From assembly GCF_014699115.1 (NCBI RefSeq), contig NZ_JACXAD010000001.1, forward strand, positions 124,001-188,000: a stretch of DNA of 64,000 nucleotides, given 5' to 3'. Positions within the stretch are counted from its first letter, which is position 1; every line of letters starts with the position of its first letter. Source of the DNA: Hymenobacter montanus. Its GTDB lineage: Bacteria; Bacteroidota; Bacteroidia; Cytophagales; Hymenobacteraceae. Under the pieces are notes generated by a model. The model did not search any database. It saw only the letters and a program-made list of their open reading frames with translations, and was not told the DNA's origin. Position numbers and translations under genes: made by a program. Below are positions 1 to 8,373 of the stretch, one piece after another.

Positions 1-2
1 CC

Positions 3-203
3 GCCCTGCGCAGCACCTCACCCGATGCCCTCCGCGGCACTTTCCTGGCCCGCCCCGGCAAGCTCTCTCTCCGCCCCGACGGCGACTGGCTGCTGCAAGT
101 TGAGCCCATGAGCTACGACATTCTGCTCGACCAGTTGCCTTGGGGTATTTCCATGATCCAGCTCCCCTGGATGGCGCAGTTGCTCCGGGTGGAATGGAGC
201 TGA
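3..203 (+). CDS. Contractile injection system tape measure protein, C-terminal part
   Basis: An open frame enters from the left edge and ends at a TGA at 201-203, giving the last 66 residues of a longer protein. The tail carries the pattern YDILLDQLPWG, then IQLPWM, then RVEW just before the stop. I recognise this as the conserved end of the CIS_TMP family, the tape measure protein that sets tube length in extracellular contractile injection systems. The context fits: two DUF4157 cargo genes and an eCIS-type AAA ATPase follow on the same strand. The last 23 bases of this gene, from 181, are also present at 4699, so this end was copied with the downstream cargo gene. The N-terminus lies outside the window. 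The family call rests on motif memory, not on a search. Confidence 0.75.
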   Translation, partial: ALRSTSPDALRGTFLARPGKLSLRPDGDWLLQVEPMSYDILLDQLPWGISMIQLPWMAQLLRVEWS

Positions 204-959
204 TGCTGATGCCTTGCCCGAACCCGTTCGCCTTGTACCTCCCGAAGTTGGTCTGTCATGAAAGCCAGTGCCGAAAAGTCGTCCACCTCCTCCTCGACGC
301 CCGCCGCCCGGACGCCGAGCCCGCCCTTCTTTGCCAAAGCCGGTGGTGGTGCGGGCCGTTTCTTCGAGCCAGCGACGCCCGCTCCGCCCATTCAGACAAA
401 GCTGACGGTCAACCAGCCCGGCGATAAGTTCGAGCAGGAGGCCGACCGCATGGCCGACAAGATCATGCGCATGCCCGCCCCCGCGGCCTCGAACGAGAGA
501 CTCCAGCGGCAGCCCGACGACACGCTGCAGAAGCAAGAAGACGAGAAGATTCAGAAAGCCCCCGCCCCCGAAGAGAAACTGCAACGGGCGGAAACGACCA
601 ACGACAAGCTCCAGAAAAAAGAGGATGACAAGCTGCAGCGTGAAGGAGGCACCGGCACCCCCGCCGTGGGAGCAGGCACGCAGGCGGCCATCCGGCAAAA
701 AACCACGGGCGGGCACCCCTTATCGGCCGACGTGCGCCGTTATATGGAGCCGCGCTTCGGGGCCGATTTCAGCCAGGTGCGCATCCATCACGACGCGGAA
801 GCGGACAGCCTGAGCAACCAGCTGAGCGCACGCGCCTTCACCTACCAGAACCACGTCTTCTTCGCCCGCGACCAGTACCAGCCTGGCACCGGCGAGGGCA
901 AGCAGTTGCTGGCCCACGAACTCACCCATACCATCCAGCAGGGACACGCTATCCAGCGA
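181..959 (+). repeat. Direct repeat copy 1 (tape-measure tail plus DUF4157 N-terminus)
   Basis: This block is almost identical to 4699-5393. It starts inside the last codons of the tape-measure gene, runs through a 54-base spacer, and covers the first 234 codons of the first DUF4157 gene. Copy 1 has 84 bases (28 codons) more than copy 2, all within the run of degenerate LQ[KR] units at residues 80-128. Similarity stops just after the HELTH motif, at the sequence coding GHAIQR. Confidence 0.9.
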
Positions 960-3869
960 AAAGCCGATGCTTCCTCGTCCCCACAACGAGACGACGTAAT
1001 TCAAAAAGCCCCGGCGGCTTCTAAACCGAGGGCATTAAGCTCGGAAGTAGTCGATATTTCCTCTAACACGTTCAACCCCTCGGAAAAAGTAAGGGCCGAG
1101 ATTGAGGCGCAAGGCAACAAGGGGCTGGGCGTTCGCATAATTCGCAAAGGGCTAACGGAGGAAGGAATCGTTAAGGTCAGCGTAGATAGGGGTAAAAACT
1201 ATGACTCCATTGACAAAGGCTCGATGCTTTTACTTAATGCCTGGACCCAGCAACTGGGCGGCTTGTACATCAACTTTAGCGTAAAAAACAGTGAGATAAA
1301 GCAGGGACACGCTTCGTTGAAACCAGGAGGTGGCAATCCGAATGACTGGTTGTTATCCCTGCGAAAAAATGCGGAGCTATTGGGCGGTTTGGGGCTTAAG
1401 GTGGGGGCTGTGCCAACCTTCGAGAATAAATTCGACAATGGTAAATTAACGCTCGGGGTAAAGAATCTGAAAGTACAGGTAGGTGGCTTTATAGATGCCC
1501 TGTTTAACCTGGCCCTGGAGAATAATGCGAAACCACTCATTGATGCTACTGCCGACATCAGTGTAAAAGGCCTTGCAAAAGGGCAGTTAAAGCTAGACAA
1601 TACCCAGGGCAAGCTAGCTGGCGAAGCTTCATTAGCCATCGATTTCAAAGCCTTTAGCGGATCGGCCCAGGTCAAATACAATGCGGATGGCACGGTCGAT
1701 ATCGGTGGTAAAGCGGCTTACAATGCCAACAAGTTATCGGGGGAAATCCAGTTTGTTGCCACTGATGTAGATTCAGCAAACAGCTTTGCCAGAGATGCCG
1801 TTGCCGCGGCGGGGGGGAAAGAAAATGTTCAAAACGCCAGCCCCCCTGCGCCGGTACCCGTTCCCAAGCCTGGCAAGAAAAAGCTGGGCCTGGCCGCAAC
1901 CGGACAACTGGCCTTCCATCTGACTACCTGGTTTACGGGTATGGTCACCGTGGTAGTAGACGGCAAAGGGGACGTAACCGTCATTGGTAAAATAGCCCCG
2001 CCCGCCGAAATAGAACTCTTCAAGCAAAAGGACTGGGACAAGGAACTCTTTAAGCTCGAGGCGAAGGCGTATTACGGCATTCCGGTGGTCGGCAACTTAA
2101 ATTTGTTTGCTAATATTAGCTTACATGCCCTAGCCAAATTAGGGCCGGCCAAGATTTATAACATTGAGGTTCTGGGGACCTACTCTACCGACCCGGCTAT
2201 TCAAAAAAGCATACAACTTTCGGCTTCCCTCAACATCTCCGCTTACGCCGGCCTACGCTTACGGGCCGAAGGCGGGGCGGGAATAGAAATTCTCGCCCAC
2301 AATCTTAAGTTTGGCATTGGCGTGAATGCCGACGTGGGGGTACAGGCGTACGCCGATGCGCGACCGACCATTGGCTACCGGGATCCGGGGCAGTTCTACG
2401 TCAGTGGCGTGTTGGAAATGGTGGCTCAACCCATGCTGGGCCTGGGAGGAGACTTTTTCATCGCCCTGGAGGCCCCTTGGTGGTCACCGCTTTCAGATGA
2501 TAAATGGACGTGGCCGCTCTTTGCCAAAGAATGGCCCCTGAGCGACCCGATCGGGATTAGCGCATCCGTCAAAGACTACGTGCTGGGTTCGGGCAAAGTG
2601 CCGGAGGTGGAGTTGAAAAAGCCGGAATTCGACGCCTCCAAGTTCATGACGAGTATGGTGGACCAAACCTTACCCGCCAAATCGGGCGGACCAGGCGCGG
2701 GTCAGGGCAGCTTCAAAGAAGATGGCTCGGCCCCCAAGCCGGTTGTGCCGCCCCAAAAACCGGAACCCAAGAAAGCTGCTCCTAAAGGCGCATCGAAGAA
2801 AACCCCGCCGAAGGGCGGCAAGTCGGCTGCGCCCAACCCGAAAGCAACGGCCGAGCAGAATACCACCAAGCTATTAAAAACGGCGGTGGATCGATTGACT
2901 GCGCTCAAGAGCAAAGGCCCCTTTGGGCGGGCTGCTCTCAATAAACAGTTGGCAGCCATCAGCGGGGTGACCTTCACTGTTCAGCCCAAAGGCGACCAAT
3001 GGCTTGTTACGCCTAAGGCCGGGGGCAAAATGAGTAAGAAAGGGGTTGAGTTGGGGAGAGCACTGGATAAGATGCCCGGTAAAAACAAGAATGATACCCG
3101 AACCGACGAGCAGAAGAAAGCTGATCTGGATAGAGCTGTAGCAGAAGCGGAAACCCTGCTAGCAGCGCCCAGTCCCGATTTGGAATCAATTCGGAAGCAG
3201 CTCCCGGCTATCAAAAGCAAGTTCAAGCTGAGCGTGTTGACCTTGATAGAAGAAGGTGGCAACGCAGAAGAAACTAATGCTTATGTCCACGCCGAAATTA
3301 ACCCGACCAAAGACAGCAAGAAGAATAGAATTAAGAAAGGAACTGTTGGGCCTTTGAAAATCACGCGCAAGTCACTTAGCTTCACGGCTGACACTAAAAC
3401 TTATCTTATTGAGAAATTCAAGTCCTCTTTCCCTCCGGGCATGTTAGGGCAGTTTAAAGATGCTAAACTGGATATCCGTCATAAGATATCTATCAGCGAT
3501 ACTATCAAACACCTGGATGCTGCTCTTTCTCCTTTAAAAGTAGAGGATGCTGCAAAAGTTCTTTCTGATAAGGGGTTTGCTCCCAAGGGTAAAAAGAGAC
3601 CTGATATTATTGAGGCAGCGCGCGAACTTCTCCAAAAAGCTAATAATGATACAGCCAACCTATTTATTGGCGCTAGTGGGAAAAATCGCAGAAAGGGAAA
3701 GCGGTACGATGCAGGAGATGCCAAAAAGGCTAATGCGATCGACCCGAAGCATGATCCTCAGAAAAATGATTTTATAAGTACTTACGGAATTGAAAACACT
3801 GATTTTCACGTGACCATCGATATTACCGTCGATGGCACTCAAATTGAAACCTGGAAAGTCCTCCCATGA
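258..3869 (+). CDS. DUF4157 (eCIS core domain) cargo protein 1, putative C-terminal nuclease
   Basis: A protein of 1203 residues and a likely eCIS cargo or effector. Residues 1-75 form a conserved leader. Residues 80-128 hold degenerate repeats ending in LQR or LQK. The DUF4157 domain lies at about 153-230 with the zinc-protease-like motif HELTH at 220-224. A long beta-rich, glycine-rich region fills about 260-830, followed by a Pro/Lys-rich linker at about 830-880. An INP motif at 1014-1016 comes before the last ~187 residues. That tail contains RHKI from 1074 and, 60 residues on, N1134-LFIG-x4-N1143-x3-G1147. This layout resembles His-Me or HNH-like toxins, but it is only a guess. The DNA becomes AT-richer towards the 3' end. 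The stop overlaps the next start by four bases. Family membership is firm; nuclease activity is inferred. Confidence 0.9.
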   Translation: MKASAEKSSTSSSTPAARTPSPPFFAKAGGGAGRFFEPATPAPPIQTKLTVNQPGDKFEQEADRMADKIMRMPAPAASNERLQRQPDDTLQKQEDEKIQKAPAPEEKLQRAETTNDKLQKKEDDKLQREGGTGTPAVGAGTQAAIRQKTTGGHPLSADVRRYMEPRFGADFSQVRIHHDAEADSLSNQLSARAFTYQNHVFFARDQYQPGTGEGKQLLAHELTHTIQQGHAIQRKADASSSPQRDDVIQKAPAASKPRALSSEVVDISSNTFNPSEKVRAEIEAQGNKGLGVRIIRKGLTEEGIVKVSVDRGKNYDSIDKGSMLLLNAWTQQLGGLYINFSVKNSEIKQGHASLKPGGGNPNDWLLSLRKNAELLGGLGLKVGAVPTFENKFDNGKLTLGVKNLKVQVGGFIDALFNLALENNAKPLIDATADISVKGLAKGQLKLDNTQGKLAGEASLAIDFKAFSGSAQVKYNADGTVDIGGKAAYNANKLSGEIQFVATDVDSANSFARDAVAAAGGKENVQNASPPAPVPVPKPGKKKLGLAATGQLAFHLTTWFTGMVTVVVDGKGDVTVIGKIAPPAEIELFKQKDWDKELFKLEAKAYYGIPVVGNLNLFANISLHALAKLGPAKIYNIEVLGTYSTDPAIQKSIQLSASLNISAYAGLRLRAEGGAGIEILAHNLKFGIGVNADVGVQAYADARPTIGYRDPGQFYVSGVLEMVAQPMLGLGGDFFIALEAPWWSPLSDDKWTWPLFAKEWPLSDPIGISASVKDYVLGSGKVPEVELKKPEFDASKFMTSMVDQTLPAKSGGPGAGQGSFKEDGSAPKPVVPPQKPEPKKAAPKGASKKTPPKGGKSAAPNPKATAEQNTTKLLKTAVDRLTALKSKGPFGRAALNKQLAAISGVTFTVQPKGDQWLVTPKAGGKMSKKGVELGRALDKMPGKNKNDTRTDEQKKADLDRAVAEAETLLAAPSPDLESIRKQLPAIKSKFKLSVLTLIEEGGNAEETNAYVHAEINPTKDSKKNRIKKGTVGPLKITRKSLSFTADTKTYLIEKFKSSFPPGMLGQFKDAKLDIRHKISISDTIKHLDAALSPLKVEDAAKVLSDKGFAPKGKKRPDIIEAARELLQKANNDTANLFIGASGKNRRKGKRYDAGDAKKANAIDPKHDPQKNDFISTYGIENTDFHVTIDITVDGTQIETWKVLP

Positions 3870-4360
3870 AAGCAAAAACTAAACCTGTTGCACCCGATGC
3901 AGCTAAATTTACCATCGAGGCTAAAAAGATCGCCTCTAAGTTCAACTGGCCAGCCCAATTATTAGAAAGAGAACGGGAACGGGAAATTGCTTTAGTTGCC
4001 TTGATTGAGGAAGACCCTCTTTTTGAGCGGTTGGTTTGGGTGTATGATACCTATCGTACCATGTTGCGATGCTTATTAGTATGTAAGGAAAAAATCACAG
4101 TTAAGAAACAACCAGCCGTTTTAAAATTGTGTGCCCTAATCAATACAGGTTTACCATTTGGCTGTATTGAATTCAACTTTCACGAAAAGGTACTCGTTTT
4201 TCGCGATTCGGCCGACTTGAATTATGGCCCTTTAGATCAGATAATGAACGATATAACGGAAAGAGTATTAAATTTGGGGAAACACTATAAATCGGCAATT
4301 CAGGAAACAATAAAAGGCAAAAAGCCTGAAGAAGCACTTGCTAAATCGGGAGTACATTAG
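3866..4360 (+). CDS. Hypothetical protein, candidate immunity partner of cargo 1
   Basis: A 164-residue soluble protein with no signal peptide or membrane segment. I do not recognise the family. Its ATG overlaps the TGA of the preceding cargo gene (ATGA), so translation of the two is probably coupled. Base composition is AT-rich, like the toxin end of cargo 1 and unlike the GC-rich flanking genes. A small gene coupled to the variable C-terminal end of a polymorphic-toxin-like protein is usually an immunity protein, and that is my inference. A chaperone or loading adaptor for the cargo is the main alternative. The charged stretch LLEREREREI near residue 32 is the only notable feature. Confidence 0.75.
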   Translation: MKAKTKPVAPDAAKFTIEAKKIASKFNWPAQLLEREREREIALVALIEEDPLFERLVWVYDTYRTMLRCLLVCKEKITVKKQPAVLKLCALINTGLPFGCIEFNFHEKVLVFRDSADLNYGPLDQIMNDITERVLNLGKHYKSAIQETIKGKKPEEALAKSGVH

Positions 4361-4366
4361 GATTAA

Positions 4367-4698
4367 AGACTTTTTTTTCAATTCCTACCTCTTCGCTCGG
4401 AGAGGCAGGAAGTTATCTCCATCATAGCCTACATCTTTAACATCACCACCGGCACCTTGCCCAATGGAATAACGATTTACTACGACACCTGAATCAATGT
4501 GGCGAAAGGAGAGTTTGTTATCAGCTACCGCACCAAATACCAGGACAACTTCGGTCTTTTTAACCCCGACAGCAAGCCCGGCCTAATGCCTAATCTACAG
4601 CCCCGCTTCCGAAACACCCACGGCTTCTGCGCCGACTTTATTGGTCCCAGCGGAGCGAATCAATTCATTGAAACGAAAGATCGACGAAGCCAAAGCCC
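4367..4698 (+). pseudogene. Decayed coding fragment between the two DUF4157 genes
   Basis: The frame that reads EVISIIAYIFNITTG from 4409 meets a TGA at 4490-4492 and then continues in the same frame as INVAKGEFVISYRTKYQDNF and on to about 4690. Both halves have protein-like composition, and no good start codon exists upstream. The piece ends exactly where the second copy of the cargo repeat begins (4699). I read it as the leftover C-terminal end of a former toxin or immunity gene that was cut when the repeat arrived. The protein family is not recognised. It could also be non-coding DNA that happens to be open in this frame. Confidence 0.4.
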
Positions 4699-5393
4699 TG
4701 CTCCGGGTGGAATGGAGCTGATGCTGATGCCTTGCCCGAACCCGTTCGCCTTGTACCTCCCGAAGTTGGTCTGTCATGAAAGCCAGTGCCGAAAAGTCGT
4801 CCACCACCACCTCGACGCCCGCCGCCCGGACGCCGAGCCCGCCCTTCTTTGCCAAGGCCGGTGGTGGTGCGGGCCGTTTCTTCGAGCCAGCGTCGGCCGC
4901 CCCGCCCATTCAGACAAAGCTGACGGTCAACCAGCCCGGCGATAAGTTCGAGCAGGAGGCCGACCGCATGGCCGACAAGATCATGCGCATGCCCGCCCCC
5001 GCGGCCTCGAACGAGAGACTCCAGCGGCGGCCTGACGACAAGCTGCAGAAAAAAGAGGACGACAAACTGCAGCGTGAAGCAGGTACCGGCACCCCCGCCG
5101 TGGGGGCCGGCACGCAGGCGGCTATCCGGCAAAAAACCACGGGCGGGCACCCCTTATCGGCCGACGTGCGCCGTTACATGGAGCCGCGCTTCGGGGCCGA
5201 TTTCAGCCAGGTGCGCATCCATCACGACGCGGAAGCGGCCAGCCTGAGCAACCAGCTGAGCGCACGCGCCTTCACCTACCAGAACCACGTCTTCTTCGCC
5301 CGCAACCAGTACCAGCCCGCCACCAATGAGGGCAAGCAGCTGCTGGCCCACGAGCTGACCCACACCATTCAACAAGGCCACGCCATTCAGCGC
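4699..5393 (+). repeat. Direct repeat copy 2 (tape-measure tail plus DUF4157 N-terminus)
   Basis: This is the second copy of 181-959. It begins with the same bases that encode the RVEWS-stop end of the tape-measure protein, although no tape-measure gene precedes it here. It then carries the same spacer and the first 206 codons of the second DUF4157 gene. It lacks 28 codons of the LQ[KR] unit run found in copy 1. Few other differences are visible, which points to a recent duplication or gene conversion. Confidence 0.9.
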
Positions 5394-7991
5394 AGCCCGC
5401 AGGTGAGCACCACGGCCACTCCACCGCCCATCCAGCGCTTGGGTGTGCAAGATGCCCTGGACTATTTCGCCGAGCAAGCCTACCACATTCCCGGCTTCCG
5501 CTTGCTGACTATCGTCTTGGGCTTCAACCCCATCAACCGGCGCTCGACCGACCGGAACGCGGCCAACCTGCTGCGGGCCTTGATTGAGGTAATGCCCGGC
5601 GGCCACCTCATCACCCAGGCCCTCGATAACCACGGCGTGTTTAGCCGGGCGGGGGCCTGGGTGGAAGCACAGCTTGCCACCCTCGGCGATATTGGCCGCG
5701 ACATTGTAGCCGGATTCCGGCAGTTTATGGATTCCCTGGGTTGGCGGGAAATCCTCAACCTGGGCGGGGTGTGGAACCGGGCCCGAAATATCTTTCTGCC
5801 CCCCATTGCCCGGCTCATGTCCTTCGGGCTAAGCGCCGTCAGCGGGTTGCTCGGACTGGTGAAAGCTGCCATTATGCGCCCCCTGGCGGCCCTGGCGCAG
5901 GGCACCCGTGGTTACGACCTGCTCAAAGCCCTGCTAGGGCAAGACCCGATTACGAGCGAGCCCGTACCCCGCAGCCCCGATACGCTGCTGGGCGGCTTTA
6001 TGAGACTAATCGGACAGGAGGAAGTCTGGGAGAACCTCAAAAGAGGCCACGCCGTGGCCCGGGCCTGGGCTTGGTTCCAAGGCGCCCTGGCGGGTTTGCT
6101 CGCCTTTGCCCGGTCCATTCCCCAACGGATTGTCAATACCCTTACTTCCCTCACTTTAGCGGAGGTGGTTACGGTGGCGGGGGCCTTTACCCGGGTGGGA
6201 AGCAGTTTCGCCAACATTGCCACTGAATTCTTCAGTTGGGCGGTTAACCAGGTCATTAGCCTGTTGGAAATCCTGTTCTCGGTGGTAGCACCGGGCGCGA
6301 TGCCATTTGTCCGTCGGGCGGGGGCAGCTTTCCAGCAGATCCTGCGGAACCCGGTAGGCTTCGTGGGCAACCTGGTGCGGGCGGGCGTGCAGGGGTTCCG
6401 CCGGTTCTCCGGTAACATCCTCACGCACCTGCGGGCCGGCTTGGTGGGTTGGCTCACGGGTGCCTTAGCGGGCCTAACCCTACCGGCCCAGTGGAATTTC
6501 CGGGGTATTCTCTCGCTGGTGCTACAGGTGCTGGGCCTGACCTGGCAGAACGTCCGCGGCCGGCTAGTGCGGGTGCTGGGCGAACGCACGGTAGCAGTAC
6601 TGGAAACGACCTTTAGCCTGGTGATGACCCTGGTGCGCGAAGGACCCGCCGCCGCATGGCGCGAGTTAATGCAGCACCTGGGCAACCTGCGGGAAATGTT
6701 GTTCGGGCAAATCCGGTCGTGGGTGCAGACGACCATCGTGACGCAGGCCGTGACGCGCATCGCTTCTATGCTCAACCCGGCAGGTGCCGTCATTCAAGCC
6801 ATTATTGCCATCTACAACACCATCATGTTCTTCGTGGAGCGGATGCGGCAGATTGGGGCCGTAGCGGAGTCGGTGGTGAATTCCATGAGTGCCATTGCGG
6901 CGGGTTCCATTGGCCCGGCGGCCAACGCGGTGGAGCAGACCATGGCCCGCCTGGTGCCGGTAGTCATCAGTTTATTTGCCCGCCTGATCGGCCTGGGGGG
7001 CATTTCGGAGCAAGTGCAAGGTGTCATACGGCGCATCCAGCAGCCCGTTAATAACGCCATAGACCGGGTGGTCGATTGGATTGTGGCGCAGGCGAGGCGG
7101 TTGGTCCGCGGGGTGGTGCAGGCAGGTGTGCCGCAAGACCCGAATGAGCGGCTGCGACTTGGCATGCAGGCGGCTTTGGGAGCAGTGAATCGCTTTGGCG
7201 GGAGACGGGTAGGGGCAGCCGTACTCGCTCCGCTACTAGGGACGATAAAGGTAAGATATGGGTTCACAACTTTGGAGCCATTTGAACAGAGAGGAAGATG
7301 GTGGGTACGCGGGAGAATTAACCCCAGCTCGGAAAGCGTCAGTGATGCTGAACCTGAATCTGCTGCCTCTTCAGAAGACATAATGCAGCGAGTTAAACAG
7401 GAGATTCAGGCTGGCCCCGAAGAGGTAAATTCCAGCTCAGTAGCTGGCTTGTTTGACAATTTGATGGCAACTTATGGACAACGCGGTCTCCGTTCGCTTG
7501 AACTACGAGTACAATCAGAACAAATTGCTACGATTGTGGGATCAGCAAGCCCAGAGACAATTCTAGCATATGTGGTTGCAAACCAACTTCCTCTTCCTGA
7601 TTATGGAGCTGTTACTGCTGTTATAGCCATTGATGATACAGTCCGGGGGAATTTTCGGAATAGAGATGGAAGACATGCTGAAGAAGGCATTATAGCTTTA
7701 GCAACCCAGCTAATTAATCAGCAAACTGCCTTTGGCATTATCCCAAAAAAAGTTGAGATATTAGTCAGCCAAAGTCCTTGTCTACAGATTTGCACTCCTC
7801 AACTTATTGAGCTTAGAAGGAACTATCTGCAAACCAGGTTTGCACTCTATTATAATACGCTGTACCAAGGAACAGAGGGGCTGCAAACAGAAAACTCATT
7901 GGCCGCGATCCGAAGACTCCGAAATGGAGGATGGAATGTAAGAATTTGGAACGGAGGGCGCATTACAACTGGTATTCGTAAGAGTAAATAG
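4776..7991 (+). CDS. DUF4157 (eCIS core domain) cargo protein 2 with C-terminal deaminase-like toxin
   Basis: A protein of 1071 residues. Residues 1-206 are almost identical to cargo 1, with two fewer LQ[KR] units and HELTH at 192-196. Residues about 230-830 form a long, mostly helical region rich in Ala, Leu, Val and Arg. An INP motif at 848-850 marks a boundary, after which the DNA turns clearly AT-rich. The last ~220 residues carry H967-A-E969 and, 32 residues on, P1001-C1002-LQI-C1006. These are the zinc ligand and catalytic signatures of the cytidine-deaminase fold used by bacterial nucleic-acid deaminase toxins. The Cys pair is spaced CxxxC rather than the commoner CxxC. The likely role is an injected effector that edits nucleic acid or nucleotides in a target cell. 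Cargo identity is well supported; the substrate is unknown. Confidence 0.9.
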   Translation: MKASAEKSSTTTSTPAARTPSPPFFAKAGGGAGRFFEPASAAPPIQTKLTVNQPGDKFEQEADRMADKIMRMPAPAASNERLQRRPDDKLQKKEDDKLQREAGTGTPAVGAGTQAAIRQKTTGGHPLSADVRRYMEPRFGADFSQVRIHHDAEAASLSNQLSARAFTYQNHVFFARNQYQPATNEGKQLLAHELTHTIQQGHAIQRSPQVSTTATPPPIQRLGVQDALDYFAEQAYHIPGFRLLTIVLGFNPINRRSTDRNAANLLRALIEVMPGGHLITQALDNHGVFSRAGAWVEAQLATLGDIGRDIVAGFRQFMDSLGWREILNLGGVWNRARNIFLPPIARLMSFGLSAVSGLLGLVKAAIMRPLAALAQGTRGYDLLKALLGQDPITSEPVPRSPDTLLGGFMRLIGQEEVWENLKRGHAVARAWAWFQGALAGLLAFARSIPQRIVNTLTSLTLAEVVTVAGAFTRVGSSFANIATEFFSWAVNQVISLLEILFSVVAPGAMPFVRRAGAAFQQILRNPVGFVGNLVRAGVQGFRRFSGNILTHLRAGLVGWLTGALAGLTLPAQWNFRGILSLVLQVLGLTWQNVRGRLVRVLGERTVAVLETTFSLVMTLVREGPAAAWRELMQHLGNLREMLFGQIRSWVQTTIVTQAVTRIASMLNPAGAVIQAIIAIYNTIMFFVERMRQIGAVAESVVNSMSAIAAGSIGPAANAVEQTMARLVPVVISLFARLIGLGGISEQVQGVIRRIQQPVNNAIDRVVDWIVAQARRLVRGVVQAGVPQDPNERLRLGMQAALGAVNRFGGRRVGAAVLAPLLGTIKVRYGFTTLEPFEQRGRWWVRGRINPSSESVSDAEPESAASSEDIMQRVKQEIQAGPEEVNSSSVAGLFDNLMATYGQRGLRSLELRVQSEQIATIVGSASPETILAYVVANQLPLPDYGAVTAVIAIDDTVRGNFRNRDGRHAEEGIIALATQLINQQTAFGIIPKKVEILVSQSPCLQICTPQLIELRRNYLQTRFALYYNTLYQGTEGLQTENSLAAIRRLRNGGWNVRIWNGGRITTGIRKSK

Positions 7992-8024
7992 TTTTGGTCC
8001 TAAACTTTTTGAAGCCGTTCATTA

Positions 8025-8210
8025 CTATGAAAATTTTCGTAAAATAGCTCCGTTACTCTTTTGGGTTGCTTGCCGGAAGTGATATTCAAAGCACTTGTGA
8101 TCCGATGAATAGTAAACAGTCATGATCGTGCCCATCTCTGATTGATTCAAATTCGCATAATGGGTACGAATAAGTTTTGGCGTGTTGTTCGCTACTTTAT
8201 TCTTGGGCAT
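8025..8210 (-). CDS. Possible small hypothetical protein
   Basis: A 61-codon frame on the strand opposite the flanking eCIS genes, in an AT-richer gap of 382 bases between cargo 2 and the ATPase. The product is polar with no signal peptide, membrane segment or known motif. A GGAG lies 18 bases upstream of the ATG, too far to count as a normal ribosome binding site. It could be a small immunity-like gene for the deaminase cargo, but the strand argues against this. The rest of the gap (7992-8373) shows no other gene. Low confidence that it is real. Confidence 0.25.
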   Translation of the reverse strand: MPKNKVANNTPKLIRTHYANLNQSEMGTIMTVYYSSDHKCFEYHFRQATQKSNGAILRKFS

Positions 8211-8373
8211 TTATGTCTTTTGCATCTTCTCCTTATTAGTCCGTAATTCACGTTACCAATAAATAGTAAGGCCTGAGACGAAAGAGCAACGAAGCCGTCC
8301 AAGCGGGAATAGTTACCAGAACCTACGATGCGGGCACCACTTGTTTGCCTAATCCTTTTCCGAGCTCAACGCC

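Noticed and set aside
915..932. HELTH motif read as an active zinc protease of cargo 1
   Set aside because: HExxH is present, but it is a constant part of the DUF4157 domain and no third zinc ligand could be assigned, so I do not claim protease activity.
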